Assembly (NCBI GenBank): GCA_023662705.1
Contig: JAMPIM010000003.1
Coordinates: 1 to 64,000, forward strand
Direction of reading: 5' to 3'
Source: Candidatus Gastranaerophilales bacterium
GTDB lineage: Bacteria; Cyanobacteriota; Vampirovibrionia; Gastranaerophilales; Gastranaerophilaceae
Length of the DNA stretch: 64,000 bases
Shown here: positions 8,635-16,201 of the stretch, in pieces
Layout: each line of letters begins with the position of its first letter
How positions within the stretch are numbered: position 1 is the first letter of the stretch
Made by a program: the position numbers and the translations under genes
The notes under the pieces: generated by a model
Database searches by the model: none
Told to the model about the DNA's origin: nothing
What the model saw: the letters and a program-made list of their open reading frames with translations, nothing else

Positions 8635-9741
8635 TTAAATTTTCCATATTGAACTTAAGTAGTTATAAATTTTTTGTGCTTTTTCTCCAACGTCAAAAGC
8701 TTCTTTTTCTAAAATATTTTCTCGATAGGCATTGTAATTCACGCTAGGGTCAGTATAGTTTTCCCAACCTTTTATATATTCTAAGCCTTTTTTATATTCT
8801 TCTGAACCTTCTTTGAATGGTTCAAGAGAGCCAAATCGTTCGTCAAGTAGTCTTCTAATATCGGCTAAATTCTCTTTCTTGAAAAGTTCTAAAATGTCTT
8901 TATCAGATTTCAAGCCTTGTTTCTCGAAAGCCATTTCTATTAATTCTTCAACACTAAAGTGTGAACAATCTGGATCTGTCTTTCTTAGATTTTCCATCTC
9001 TTCTCTTAAGTTTTTTTTGAAATCCGTTAGTTGTTTTCTCTGAATTTCTTCTGTTATACTTTGTTTATACAAAGATTCTGCAAACATATCCGGATTAGTG
9101 CGATATGCATCAGCAAATTGTTTTAAGTGTTTTAGTTCATGAAAACCAGTATCAAAAATTTCTTTTTGCACATTTCGTATTAAATGGTCGCTACTTGTAT
9201 TTGGCATAATCTGAATTTTACCAAACGGAGAAGCACTTCCTGCTTCTGTATGAGCTAAGGCTGTTTTTAATGAATCATCTTTTAATTTTGAGACTGTAAC
9301 ATCTGTTTTAACTTGTTCAATACCATAATCTTTTTTGAGTGTTTCTATCATTTTCTTAGCAAAATCTTCTGTGTTATTATTTTGACAAAGTTCTTTGTAT
9401 TTTGCTATTAATTGCTGTGTTTCTTCTTTTGATAAATCTCGCTCAAAGATTTCTTTAAAACATCTTTGAACTTCTTCAAAAGATGGTTTGGATAGTTTTC
9501 TTTTCAAAACGATACTGCCATATAACAAAACAACCGCAGAAATTACGCCAAGACAGATATTTCTGCCTAAGTGTTTTTTCTTGTTGGGTTTTACAGCAGT
9601 TGCAGTTTGTGTTTCCTTTTGAAATTCATCATTTTGAGGGCTTTTAACAAGTTCAGACTTTATATTTTCTTCTGTATCAGCTTTGAATCCAATATTATTC
9701 TGAATAATGCTGTGATTGCCATTTAATGCTTCTATTACCAC
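8635..9741 (-). CDS. Membrane-anchored protein with HExxH motif, putative metallopeptidase
   Basis: The order is an N-terminal NIGFKA motif (residues 15-20), one transmembrane segment (about 61-79), a helical region, then GFHELKHLKQF with a complete HExxH zinc motif at 201-205. An acidic stretch EKEAFD lies near the C-terminus and could supply the third zinc ligand. This layout fits a gluzincin-like peptidase with its catalytic part on one side of the membrane, but the rest of the sequence matches no family I know. The start is GTG with GGAAGG 8 bases upstream. It is the first gene of a three-gene minus-strand group. Confidence 0.55.
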   Translation of the reverse strand: MVIEALNGNHSIIQNNIGFKADTEENIKSELVKSPQNDEFQKETQTATAVKPNKKKHLGRNICLGVISAVVLLYGSIVLKRKLSKPSFEEVQRCFKEIFERDLSKEETQQLIAKYKELCQNNNTEDFAKKMIETLKKDYGIEQVKTDVTVSKLKDDSLKTALAHTEAGSASPFGKIQIMPNTSSDHLIRNVQKEIFDTGFHELKHLKQFADAYRTNPDMFAESLYKQSITEEIQRKQLTDFKKNLREEMENLRKTDPDCSHFSVEELIEMAFEKQGLKSDKDILELFKKENLADIRRLLDERFGSLEPFKEGSEEYKKGLEYIKGWENYTDPSVNYNAYRENILEKEAFDVGEKAQKIYNYLSSIWKI

Positions 9742-9977
9742 ATTTTAAACCTTCCATTTTTTCCAAACGTTATATATATAAAGTAATTTTAACATGTGAA
9801 ATTGCTTTTTTTTTGTAAAGAAATATTAAACCTTGTTTTGGAAATTAATTTTAGCTTTACAATAAAAAATTTTACAATTATAATAATTTTGTGCTGAGTG
9901 TGTGCAATTAATGCAGATATAAAGTATACGCACACAGACCGCACACAACAAAATAACAATATGGCTAAAGCCAGTAT

Positions 9978-10050
9978 GGGTGCGTGGCGCAGTTGGTAGC
10001 GCAGTTGACTCTTAATCAATTGGTCCCGGGTTCGAGTCCCGGCACACCCA
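9978..10050 (+). tRNA. tRNA-Lys (anticodon CTT)
   Basis: A full cloverleaf can be drawn: acceptor GGGTGCG with CACACCC, D stem GCGC/GCGC, anticodon loop CTCTTAA with anticodon CTT, T arm CCGGG-TTCGAGT-CCCGG, and discriminator A at 10050. The 3' CCA is not encoded; a T run follows. The sixth acceptor pair is C-A (9983 with 10045), a mismatch. Confidence 0.95.
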
Positions 10051-10084
10051 TTTTTTTAATTAAGTGTTTGGGGATGTGTGTTAT

Positions 10085-11956
10085 ATGAGAATAAATTTCG
10101 GGGATAATAGTCCAAGTTTTACAGCAAAACCTGCTAATATTAAAGCATATTCAAGAGCTGTTGCGGAAGGTTTAGCGGTTCTTGATAAAAAAGTGGGGAT
10201 TATTATACATAATTCTTCGGTTCCGTCTGCAAAAACCAATACGACGGGTATTGGTTCATTGTTGTCTACAAATGCAAGAGCGGCTTTTGTTCCGTTTTTA
10301 AGAGAACAGGGTGTAACAACTATTCAGCAGGAACCTGCTTATTTAAGACGATTGAGCGACCCTTCTCCATATTCTCCGATTTCTACTTCCAAAAATATTT
10401 ATGCAATTCCTTTGGATGTTTTAACAACTGATGAGTATGACGGTTTCCTTTCTTCAGAAACTTTAAAGAAAATTCAGGACAGAGCTGCTGCTCGTGATGA
10501 CGAAAAAGTTGACTATGCGTCTGTTGCAGAGGATTATGAATTAGCATTAAGAGAAGCTTATGATACTTATAGTCATAGAACACATACTTTGCTAAGTGAT
10601 GAGACTTTAATGCTTGCCTTAGAGTTCTCGGAGTTTAAAAAACGTAATATACGCGAATTGGAACCGAATGCTATTTATGAGTCTTTGACAAAAAAATATA
10701 ATGACGAAGATTGGCGAAATTGGGCTGAACAAGATAGAAATCTGTATGACTATGGCGATGACACACCTTATTTAATGCAGCTTCGCGAAGATTTAAGATT
10801 TGATGTTGAGTATCATATGTTCAAACAGTGGATTGCAGAACGCGAGATTGCTAAAACAAATAAACTTAATGAAGAGCGTGGAATTCGTATTATTGCAGAT
10901 ACTCCTGTTGCCTTTACTCCAGCGGAAGAGTGGTTGAATAAAGACTTGTTTATGGAAGACTATGTTCTTGGTGCACCTGCTGATTGTTATTCAGCTGACG
11001 GACAAAGATGGGGTTTTGCAGTATTAAAACCTGATATGATTTTTAACGAAGACGGAAGTCTTGGTAAAGGCGGAGAATTTCTCAAAAAGCGTTACGAATC
11101 AATATTTAAAGATTCTCCGGGTGGGGTAAGAATTGACCATGTTATTGGTTTGATTGACCCGTTTGTTTATAATAAAAACGAACCTTACATGACATTTGCT
11201 CAGTCAGGCCGTTTATATTCTTCTCCGTTTAAAGAGGCTTTTGAACAATATGCAAAACGTAATATAGATGAACATGCAGCTATTTTAGAAAAAATTGTTT
11301 TACCTGCTGCTGCAAAATACGGAATTAGTAAAGATGCTGTGATTTGTGAAGATTTAGGCGAAATCACAATGCCTGTAAGAGCTGTTATTGATAAATTACA
11401 GCTTACAGGATTATCTGTGACTCAGTTTGGTGCAAGCGGGTTCGATGCTCCCGAACGCAACGTAATTATGCCGGGATCTCATGATAATAAATCGTTTATT
11501 GAATATACGGATGAATTTTTTAGGAATGCGGAACATTCAAGACAAGGCAGAGATCATTTTATGTATAAAACCCATGTGCTCGGTTCAGATACAGTTGTAC
11601 CCGAACAGAATGTGCATGAGTACCGTGAAGAATTAAGAAGTGATAAAAAGAAATTTATGGCAGCTTCTTTTGCTGAATTATTTACCAGCCCTGCAAAGAA
11701 GGTTCAGATATTCTTTACTGATTTCTTTGGTATCGGAAAAACATATAATGTTCCGGGGTCAAAGAAAAATTGCTGGACATTGAGATTGGGAAGTGATTTT
11801 GAGAAACTTTATTATGATAATCTTGCGCAAGGACTGGGTGTTAATTTCCCTGAAGTTATTGCAAGAGCAATAAGACAGCGCGGAACAGCGTTTGCGGAGA
11901 AACATAAGAATTTGCTAACTCGATTAGATAAATTTACGCAGATTCTTAAGAGTTAA
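10085..11956 (+). CDS. malQ: 4-alpha-glucanotransferase (amylomaltase, GH77)
   Basis: MalQ moves alpha-1,4-glucan segments between acceptors in glycogen and maltodextrin metabolism. Family landmarks are GIGSLLSTNARA near the N-terminus, then RIDHVIG (nucleophile Asp about 351), CEDLGEI (acid/base Glu about 422) and GSHDNKSF (Asp about 467). At about 623 residues it is longer than typical bacterial MalQ proteins of about 500. I chose the ATG at 10085, giving MRINFGDNSPSFTAKP, over the GTG at 10064, because the MRIN...SF start repeats in the gene at 20631 and GGGGA lies upstream. It carries the shared PxF-type N-terminal motif, unusual for a well-known enzyme. There is no signal peptide. Confidence 0.92.
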   Translation: MRINFGDNSPSFTAKPANIKAYSRAVAEGLAVLDKKVGIIIHNSSVPSAKTNTTGIGSLLSTNARAAFVPFLREQGVTTIQQEPAYLRRLSDPSPYSPISTSKNIYAIPLDVLTTDEYDGFLSSETLKKIQDRAAARDDEKVDYASVAEDYELALREAYDTYSHRTHTLLSDETLMLALEFSEFKKRNIRELEPNAIYESLTKKYNDEDWRNWAEQDRNLYDYGDDTPYLMQLREDLRFDVEYHMFKQWIAEREIAKTNKLNEERGIRIIADTPVAFTPAEEWLNKDLFMEDYVLGAPADCYSADGQRWGFAVLKPDMIFNEDGSLGKGGEFLKKRYESIFKDSPGGVRIDHVIGLIDPFVYNKNEPYMTFAQSGRLYSSPFKEAFEQYAKRNIDEHAAILEKIVLPAAAKYGISKDAVICEDLGEITMPVRAVIDKLQLTGLSVTQFGASGFDAPERNVIMPGSHDNKSFIEYTDEFFRNAEHSRQGRDHFMYKTHVLGSDTVVPEQNVHEYREELRSDKKKFMAASFAELFTSPAKKVQIFFTDFFGIGKTYNVPGSKKNCWTLRLGSDFEKLYYDNLAQGLGVNFPEVIARAIRQRGTAFAEKHKNLLTRLDKFTQILKS

Positions 11957-12342
11957 GATAAATTTAAAGATTTTTTTGTGTTGCTGGAGGACACATTTTC
12001 TGTTCTGGGTAAATATACTACTTCGCAAATATCTTTTAATTCATTGAATTTATTTTCCCAGTCATTTCCCATGACGAAAATATCTGCTTTGAATTCTAAA
12101 ATATCATTTCTTTTTTGTTCCCAATTGTTTTCAGGAATAACCAGGTCTACATATTTGATAGATTCAAGAATTTTTTTTCGCTGTTCGTATGTATAAAAAG
12201 ATTTTTTACCTTTAATATTGTTGAAATCATCACTTGAAAGTCCGACTATTAAGTAATCTCCTAACGCTTTTGCTCGTTTTAAAAGATTGATATGTCCATA
12301 ATGTAGTACATCAAAAGTTCCGTATGTAATTACCTTTTTCAT
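11953..12342 (-). CDS. TagD-like cytidylyltransferase
   Basis: The 129-residue protein is a single nucleotidyltransferase domain: TYGTFDVLHYGHINLLKRAK carries the HxGH motif, and TENVSSSNTKKS near the C-terminus matches the ISST-type motif. Relatives make CDP-glycerol or a similar CDP-alditol from CTP. The gene starts directly after the LicD gene (one base apart) and overlaps the malQ stop convergently by four bases. Pairing with LicD suggests that it supplies the activated phospho-donor for that transferase. The substrate (glycerol, ribitol or other) is not determined. Confidence 0.87.
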   Translation of the reverse strand: MKKVITYGTFDVLHYGHINLLKRAKALGDYLIVGLSSDDFNNIKGKKSFYTYEQRKKILESIKYVDLVIPENNWEQKRNDILEFKADIFVMGNDWENKFNELKDICEVVYLPRTENVSSSNTKKSLNLS

Positions 12343-12343
12343 T

Positions 12344-13270
12344 TTAACAATTTCCTTTAGACAAATTTGTCAGTGTATCTTGTTCTTCAGTGCTTAATAC
12401 AATTCCTGAGTGACGAGGATATACATCTTTTGGTATTGTCATATAGTCCCCGTAAATGCTGCTTAAAACTTCGTGTGTCATATTAGGCGCAGGAAATAAA
12501 CTTCCTTCGAATTCAATAGAGCTAAGTGGGAAAATGTTTTCATAATCATATACTTTGTTTTTCCATTTATGTGGAAAATCTATACCCCAAAACAGAGCCG
12601 GTTTATTGTTTTTATCAGAGGTATTTCCATTGAGAATATGTTTTGCTGTACGTTCTTTTAAATATTTTCTGGTTTGGGTTTCTGTTCGAAAATATTTAAG
12701 GAAATTTGGTTTGATTAATTTTGCAATTTTTTGCGAAATTGCAACTTTTTCTTCATTAGTTACAGGTTTGTAGTAATAGTCATAAGGGAAAATATCAATA
12801 AATATATTTCTACTTTTTTTATGACGTAGTTTGATAAAACACTTGTTTCTATGATTACATGAAAATTCATAATATAATTCCGGATATGCTTGAATGTTGT
12901 CCGCGAAAAGTTTGATAAATCTTTCATAATCATCTCTTGGCATTCCAATATCAATATCATCATCCCATGGAATAAATCCTTTGTGTCTTTTTGCACCAAG
13001 TAAAGTTCCGAAATCCAACCAATAGTTAATATTATTTTCTTTACAAAGGTTATCAAATATCTGTAACAAACCATGGTTTGCTTCTTGTATCAGGCGAAGC
13101 GTACCTTGTGCTTTTTGAACATCATTAATATCACTATTTGAATATATGTTTTTATATTCAGCTCTACGATTTTTTAGTTCCGGTCTGAGCAAATGTAGTT
13201 TTATACCAAAAAATATAATTGTTATGTGACTTGCAGAGCTATTATCGTAATTGAATATTTTGTTTAACAT
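12344..13270 (-). CDS. LicD family phosphotransferase
   Basis: LicD proteins attach phosphocholine or other phospho-alditols to surface glycans. Family landmarks are NINYWLDFGTLLGAKRHKG and IPWDDDIDIGM, with the acidic WDDDID cluster that holds metal. The N-terminal 50 residues include FFGIKLHLLRPE, a segment also seen before the LicD part of the 16198-18015 protein. I chose the ATG at 13270, preceded by GGAAGG at 6 bases. It lies directly upstream of the TagD gene and is divergent from an XRE regulator; the same trio recurs at 14.9-18.5 kb. Confidence 0.88.
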   Translation of the reverse strand: MLNKIFNYDNSSASHITIIFFGIKLHLLRPELKNRRAEYKNIYSNSDINDVQKAQGTLRLIQEANHGLLQIFDNLCKENNINYWLDFGTLLGAKRHKGFIPWDDDIDIGMPRDDYERFIKLFADNIQAYPELYYEFSCNHRNKCFIKLRHKKSRNIFIDIFPYDYYYKPVTNEEKVAISQKIAKLIKPNFLKYFRTETQTRKYLKERTAKHILNGNTSDKNNKPALFWGIDFPHKWKNKVYDYENIFPLSSIEFEGSLFPAPNMTHEVLSSIYGDYMTIPKDVYPRHSGIVLSTEEQDTLTNLSKGNC

Positions 13271-13349
13271 TTTCAACCTTCCTGTTACTGAAAAATGGTA
13301 TCATATAAGTGATAAAAACACAACTTATTCGCTTAAAAGTTATGAATAC

Positions 13350-13369
13350 ATTGTTTAAACTGAAACAAT
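13350..13369. promoter_or_regulatory. Operator-like inverted repeat between LicD and XRE genes
   Basis: ATTGTTT (13350-13356) and AAACAAT (13363-13369) form a perfect 7-bp inverted repeat with 6 bases between. It lies in the intergenic region of the divergent pair, 31 bases before the XRE start, and is a likely autoregulatory site. This is inference from position and symmetry. Confidence 0.4.
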
Positions 13370-13399
13370 TATGTCCTATTTTGTTAATAAGGGTGTTGT

Positions 13400-13726
13400 A
13401 TGCATAACGATAAAGAGCTGATTGGCAAAAAAATTAAAGAATTTAGGAAGAAAAATAAATTTTCTCAAGCAGAGCTTGCTGAGCTTGTCGGCTTGTCTGA
13501 TAAGCATATTGGCAGGATAGAAGCAGGGTATTATTTCCCAAGTGTCAACAATTTTTTAAATATAATGCATGTTCTGAAGATGAACTTTTCTGATTTTGGT
13601 TTTGATTTTAACTATGATGAAGCTCCTGAAAAAGCAGAACTATTAAGACTAATAGCGACTTCTAACGATGCAGAAATCAAGTTATATTTACAGATATTCA
13701 AATTAATTAAAGAAAACAAAGTATAA
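13400..13726 (+). CDS. XRE family transcriptional regulator
   Basis: The N-terminal 65 residues form a Cro/CI-type HTH: IGKKIKEFRKKNKFSQAEL, then ELVGLSDKHIGRIEAG and FPSVNNFLNIMHVL. A short helical C-terminal part follows. It is paralogous to the regulator at 18149, which has the same FPxVNNFLxIM block. It is divergent from a LicD gene and probably controls that cassette and itself. AAGGGTG upstream serves as ribosome binding site. It ends five bases before the convergent GT9 gene. Confidence 0.85.
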   Translation: MHNDKELIGKKIKEFRKKNKFSQAELAELVGLSDKHIGRIEAGYYFPSVNNFLNIMHVLKMNFSDFGFDFNYDEAPEKAELLRLIATSNDAEIKLYLQIFKLIKENKV

Positions 13727-13730
13727 TATT

Positions 13731-14771
13731 TTATACTTTTGTGAATTTCTGTTTTTCAGATATAGAGTTAATTTGTTCAATAACCATTTGAGGAACTAAA
13801 GCTTTCATGCATTCGGCTATTTTATTTTTACATAATTTGGGAGCATATATGTTTATGCAGCAAGGAGAACATGGAAAATTTTTTGTGACAATTTTACAAT
13901 TTTCATTTCTTGGCTGCCAACGTTTTAATGAAGTATTACCGTTAAGAAGAATTGAATCTTTCTTAAATGCTGCTGCTATGTGTATAAGTCCTGAATCAAT
14001 GCCTATTATCATATCAACTTTTTTAATTAAAGATGTTGTTTGAGATATAGAAAACTTTCCGCTTATATTTATGGGTTTTATTGCGCAGTTGTTTAATTTT
14101 TTGGTTAATTCTTCATATTTTGTATAATCTTTTGCTCCTCCACTTAAAAAAACTACTGCACCGAGTTCATTAGAAAGATACTCGATTACTTGAACCCAGT
14201 ATTCATCAAGCCAGTTTTTTTCTGGCATTCTACTGTAGGCTTGAATTAAAACAGTTTTTTCTTTATAGGAGTTTAAGAATTTTTCTATTGTGTTATCGTC
14301 TTCTTTATTCGTCCAAGCTTCAGTATCTCTGTTTTGGATATTAATATTGGTAAGTTCTAACATGTCAAGAAAGCAGTCTGCAACATGTCGATTTTCGCTG
14401 CTTGGTATTTCTTTAGTAAGCAAGTGATTCTTAGAAATATCATATTCTGTTCTTGTAAAACCGATACGATTTTTTACACCACTTAAGAATGCTACTTTGG
14501 AAAAGAAGCTATCACTTTTTAGAAAATAAACTGTAGTGTATTTTCTGAAAAGTTTAAAGTAAGATAAAATGTTCTTATATTTGCCTTGAATTTTTTGCAG
14601 ATTGTCAATATAAGGACAATTAGCTAAAACTCCTTCTGCTATATTGTCAACAAGAGCATCAATTTGTGCATTTGGAAATGTGTTTCGTAATTCTCTAAAA
14701 ACAGCACTGGCTAAGACTGTATCTCCAACAGTTCCGTATCTGACAACTAATATATTTGTATTATTTTTCAC
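13731..14771 (-). CDS. Glycosyltransferase family 9 (heptosyltransferase-like)
   Basis: The protein matches GT9 enzymes: VVRYGTVGDTVLASAVFREL at the N-terminus and DMIIGIDSGLIHIAAA in the donor-binding half, followed by GNTSLKRWQPR and a Cys-containing region. GT9 members transfer heptose or similar sugars to lipopolysaccharide-type cores. I prefer the GTG at 14771, which has GGAG 9 bases upstream; an in-frame GTG at 14807 would add 12 residues. It lies between the two LicD/TagD cassettes on the same strand, so it probably works on the same surface glycan. Confidence 0.85.
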   Translation of the reverse strand: MKNNTNILVVRYGTVGDTVLASAVFRELRNTFPNAQIDALVDNIAEGVLANCPYIDNLQKIQGKYKNILSYFKLFRKYTTVYFLKSDSFFSKVAFLSGVKNRIGFTRTEYDISKNHLLTKEIPSSENRHVADCFLDMLELTNINIQNRDTEAWTNKEDDNTIEKFLNSYKEKTVLIQAYSRMPEKNWLDEYWVQVIEYLSNELGAVVFLSGGAKDYTKYEELTKKLNNCAIKPINISGKFSISQTTSLIKKVDMIIGIDSGLIHIAAAFKKDSILLNGNTSLKRWQPRNENCKIVTKNFPCSPCCINIYAPKLCKNKIAECMKALVPQMVIEQINSISEKQKFTKV

Positions 14772-14863
14772 AAATTGAATCTCCAACCATAGTTTACATG
14801 TGTGCACTATGATAACAACAAAGTTTTATAATATCAAATATAAGTTTACAAATATGAAAAAAG

Positions 14864-16201
14864 TTAATATTTCTGCTTAAGAAACTTTTCTATAATATTA
14901 GCAATACAAATGGTTTCTTCGTCCTTAAATTTGTAAGAGTTTTTGTGCGTATTGATTGATTTTAGAAAATCTGCAAGTTCATAACGTAATCCGTCGCCGT
15001 CATATTTAATAAAGAATTTTTGCGTAGCGGATAAATCTTCAAATCGGACTTCAAAATATTCTGTTTTCCACCATGGCGCAGGAACATAGATATAACCTTT
15101 TGTTCCCGCAATTACTAAATCACCTTCTTTTTTTACTCCGATGCCGATATTTGCAGTTGCCATTGCATTAGGATATCTAAGATTTATTTTGGTGAAGATA
15201 TCTACTCCGCTTTCTTTATCAAAAATACTGGAGAATGAAATGTCGTTATAGTTAGTCCCTAATAATTTTATAATTGCGCAAAGTGGATAAGTTGATAGTT
15301 CAGTGAAACTTCCGCCAAACATTGATTTGTTAAATTCTCGCAAATTTTTGTTATCAATAAGCTTTGTAAATGTTGCACTTACATCTTTAATATTTCCGAT
15401 TATACCGCTTTTTGCGATATTTATTAGTTTATTAAAACACGGTGCATAAGCTGTTTTAATAGCTTCTTGCAAAATAACATTATGCTGTTTGGCTAATAAA
15501 AATAATTCTTTTGCTTGCTCTGCTTCTAAAACCATAGGTTTTTCGCATAACACGTGTTTATTTTGTAATATTGCTTGTTTTGCGTATTCATAGTGAGTAT
15601 TGTGCGGTGTTGCAATATAAACCGCATTTATTTTTGATAAAAATTCGTTGTAATTCGTATAATAATTATTTAATTCAAAAGATTCGCAAAACATTTTTAT
15701 GTGTTCTTCATTTCTTCCGAACACGCAATCTATGTTTACTCCACTGACATATTTTGACTCATAAACAAATCTTTTAGCAATGCGTCCGTTTCCTACAATG
15801 CCTAAGTTTAAGATTGGATCATTGGAGATTCTTAAATCTGTAGAAGAAATCCCTTTAGTTCGTTCTAAATATACAACATCACAATATTCCTTGAGGTAAT
15901 CAAATTTTCCCAACCAATCAGAACCGATTGCAAAAATATCTATTTCATATTTTTGAATGTCAGCAATTTTTTGTCCGAAATATTCTTCTACAATAATTTT
16001 ATCTGCAAGACCTGTTTTCTTAACATTCTCTATTCTTTTAACAAGCGGCTCTATAACATTTAATTTTCCCCTGTTATAGTCATATTCTTCGCCAGTGATA
16101 CCTACAATTAAATAGTCGCCTAATTCTTTTGCGCGTTTTAGTAAATTAAGATGACCATAATGAAAAATATCAAAAGTTCCATAAGTTATTACTTTTTTCA
16201 T
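14864..16201 (-). CDS. Fusion of TagD-like cytidylyltransferase and Gfo/Idh/MocA oxidoreductase
   Basis: Residues 1-130 are a TagD-like domain (TYGTFDIFHYGH, later KGISSTDLR), clearly paralogous to the 129-residue protein at 11953. From about residue 132 a dehydrogenase domain follows: LGIVGNGRIAKRF is the NAD(P)-binding glycine motif, IATPHNTHYEYA and LCEKPM are the Gfo/Idh signatures, and a substrate-binding beta domain completes it. A single chain could thus make or reduce a sugar or alditol and activate it with CTP. The start overlaps the upstream stop by four bases (ATGA). Confidence 0.88.
   Translation of the reverse strand: MKKVITYGTFDIFHYGHLNLLKRAKELGDYLIVGITGEEYDYNRGKLNVIEPLVKRIENVKKTGLADKIIVEEYFGQKIADIQKYEIDIFAIGSDWLGKFDYLKEYCDVVYLERTKGISSTDLRISNDPILNLGIVGNGRIAKRFVYESKYVSGVNIDCVFGRNEEHIKMFCESFELNNYYTNYNEFLSKINAVYIATPHNTHYEYAKQAILQNKHVLCEKPMVLEAEQAKELFLLAKQHNVILQEAIKTAYAPCFNKLINIAKSGIIGNIKDVSATFTKLIDNKNLREFNKSMFGGSFTELSTYPLCAIIKLLGTNYNDISFSSIFDKESGVDIFTKINLRYPNAMATANIGIGVKKEGDLVIAGTKGYIYVPAPWWKTEYFEVRFEDLSATQKFFIKYDGDGLRYELADFLKSINTHKNSYKFKDEETICIANIIEKFLKQKY

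Noticed and set aside
9789..10019. Minus-strand 76-codon ORF over the tRNA gene
   Set aside because: It runs through most of the tRNA-Lys gene on the opposite strand, has no ribosome binding site and reads as low-complexity hydrophobic sequence.
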